This document shows, piece by piece, positions 5,927 through 6,706 of a stretch of DNA of 6,706 nt. Below the pieces are notes generated by a model. It worked only from the letters and a program-made list of their open reading frames with translations, was not told where the DNA came from and ran no database searches. Position 1 is the first letter of the stretch. Each line of letters begins with the position of its first letter. Source of the stretch: Legionellales bacterium UBA2469 (GTDB lineage: Bacteria > Pseudomonadota > Gammaproteobacteria > Legionellales > Legionellaceae); contig DDPL01000059.1 in the NCBI GenBank assembly GCA_002342175.1, positions 1-6,706 on the forward strand. Direction: 5' to 3'. A program made the position numbers and the translations under genes.

Positions 5927-6706
5927 ATGAAGAAATCAATATTTTCCATTTTATTGCTAGGACTATTTGTGGGTGGTTTTTATGCTGGATATCTATATCA
6001 CCAACCGACCATTCAGCAGATTGAACCCATTGAAATTATTCCTCCACACATCAATATTAAACATATTCGATTTGATAAAATACCGCATTGGAATACAGTT
6101 AATCATCAAAAATCTTTTCAAGTATTCCAAACTTCTTGTAAGAAAATAACACAAAAAAACTTTCAAATCTCCGACTCGGCTTCCCCTTTCAACTTTGAAA
6201 AAAATAAATTGGAAAAAATCTGTAAAATTGCACTAAAAATAAAACCAAATCTTTCATCTGTAGATGCAAAACTTTTTTTTGAAACACACTTTAAAGCATA
6301 CACATTAAAGCATCCAGCTAAAAAAACATTATTTACCGGATATTACTCACCAAGCTTTGAAGGACGATTAAAAAAAGAAAGCCCATATCAATATCCAATC
6401 TATGCAAAACCACAAAATTTATTGATAGTTTCTCTTCATGATTTCTCTAAACGCCTCCCAGACACCTTTATTTATGGCAAAATTAAAAACGATAAATTTG
6501 TGCCTTATGATGACAGAAAAAGCATAACAAATGGCGCTTTAGCAGGCAAAAGCGATGTCATTGCATGGGTTAAAAACCCCATGGATGGTCTTGAACTGGA
6601 AATTCAAGGGGCAGGGATTATTAGAACACCAGAGAAAAAGTTATATTTAAATTATTCTGCACAGAACGGAAAACCATACCAAGCAATCGGAAAATATCTA
6701 ATTCAA
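5927..6706 (+). CDS. mltA: Membrane-bound lytic murein transglycosylase A, N-terminal 260 residues (runs off window end)
   Basis: Cleaves the MurNAc-GlcNAc bond of peptidoglycan to form 1,6-anhydro ends; acts in the periplasm during wall growth and recycling. The frame is open from ATG at 5927 to the last base. Residues 1-4 (MKKS) plus a hydrophobic stretch 5-23 form a signal peptide or membrane anchor. MltA-family blocks follow: LFTGYYSPSFEGR (135-147), YQYPIYAKP (154-162), LELEIQGAG (222-230; E. coli has MDVQGSG) and GKPYQAIGKYLI (248-259). The catalytic aspartate and the 3D domain lie past the window end. No cysteine follows the hydrophobic segment, so the lipobox that makes E. coli MltA an outer-membrane lipoprotein is missing; the only cysteines are C71 and C99. 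No Shine-Dalgarno is evident, but no in-frame start lies upstream (TGA at 5888-5890) and the signal segment begins here, so the start is secure. Confidence 0.9.
   Translation, partial: MKKSIFSILLLGLFVGGFYAGYLYHQPTIQQIEPIEIIPPHINIKHIRFDKIPHWNTVNHQKSFQVFQTSCKKITQKNFQISDSASPFNFEKNKLEKICKIALKIKPNLSSVDAKLFFETHFKAYTLKHPAKKTLFTGYYSPSFEGRLKKESPYQYPIYAKPQNLLIVSLHDFSKRLPDTFIYGKIKNDKFVPYDDRKSITNGALAGKSDVIAWVKNPMDGLELEIQGAGIIRTPEKKLYLNYSAQNGKPYQAIGKYLIQ

Noticed and set aside
5967..6149. Plus-strand frame of 60 codons
   Set aside because: Out-of-frame shadow within mltA, which is supported by conserved MltA motifs.

Overview
This window looks like a low-GC gammaproteobacterial chromosome. The GlnRS, CysRS, FolD, TruA, YchJ and MltA products all resemble their Enterobacteria/Legionella-type counterparts. 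CysRS and FolD keep exactly the residue numbering I recall for the E. coli enzymes at their key sites. The strong A+T bias and the small charged-protein gene would suit a Legionellales-like organism, but the sequence alone does not settle the genus. Nearly all of it is compact housekeeping DNA.

Layout. (1) Bases 1-148 are the right end of an IS200/IS605-type (tnpB-bearing) insertion sequence, on the + strand: the last codons of tnpB, an imperfect hairpin, and a terminal TCAA. It ends 24 bases past the cysS stop codon. The sequence right after TCAA would be the guide part of a TnpB-associated omega RNA. (2) Bases 173-4016, minus strand, hold a tight cluster read truA -> glnS -> cysS: tRNA pseudouridine synthase, glutaminyl-tRNA synthetase and cysteinyl-tRNA synthetase. 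Gaps are 24 and 4 bases, so this is probably one operon for tRNA maturation and charging. (3) A divergent intergenic region at 4017-4145 carries candidate promoters for truA (minus) and folD (plus). folD makes the bifunctional one-carbon/tetrahydrofolate enzyme. (4) Bases 5003-5767, minus strand, hold a 73-residue highly charged protein (PA3496-like) and, upstream of it, a YchJ-family SEC-C protein. The small gene converges on folD and their stop codons overlap. (5) After a 159-base, very A+T-rich divergent spacer, a plus-strand mltA gene (membrane-bound lytic transglycosylase A) starts at 5927 and runs off the window end.

I found no rRNA, tRNA, CRISPR array or obvious new defence system. The only accessory DNA is the insertion-sequence edge, and it is also the most interesting part because of the predicted omega RNA and its readable guide. 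No convincing rho-independent terminator was found; in particular, the folD/small-gene convergent junction has none.
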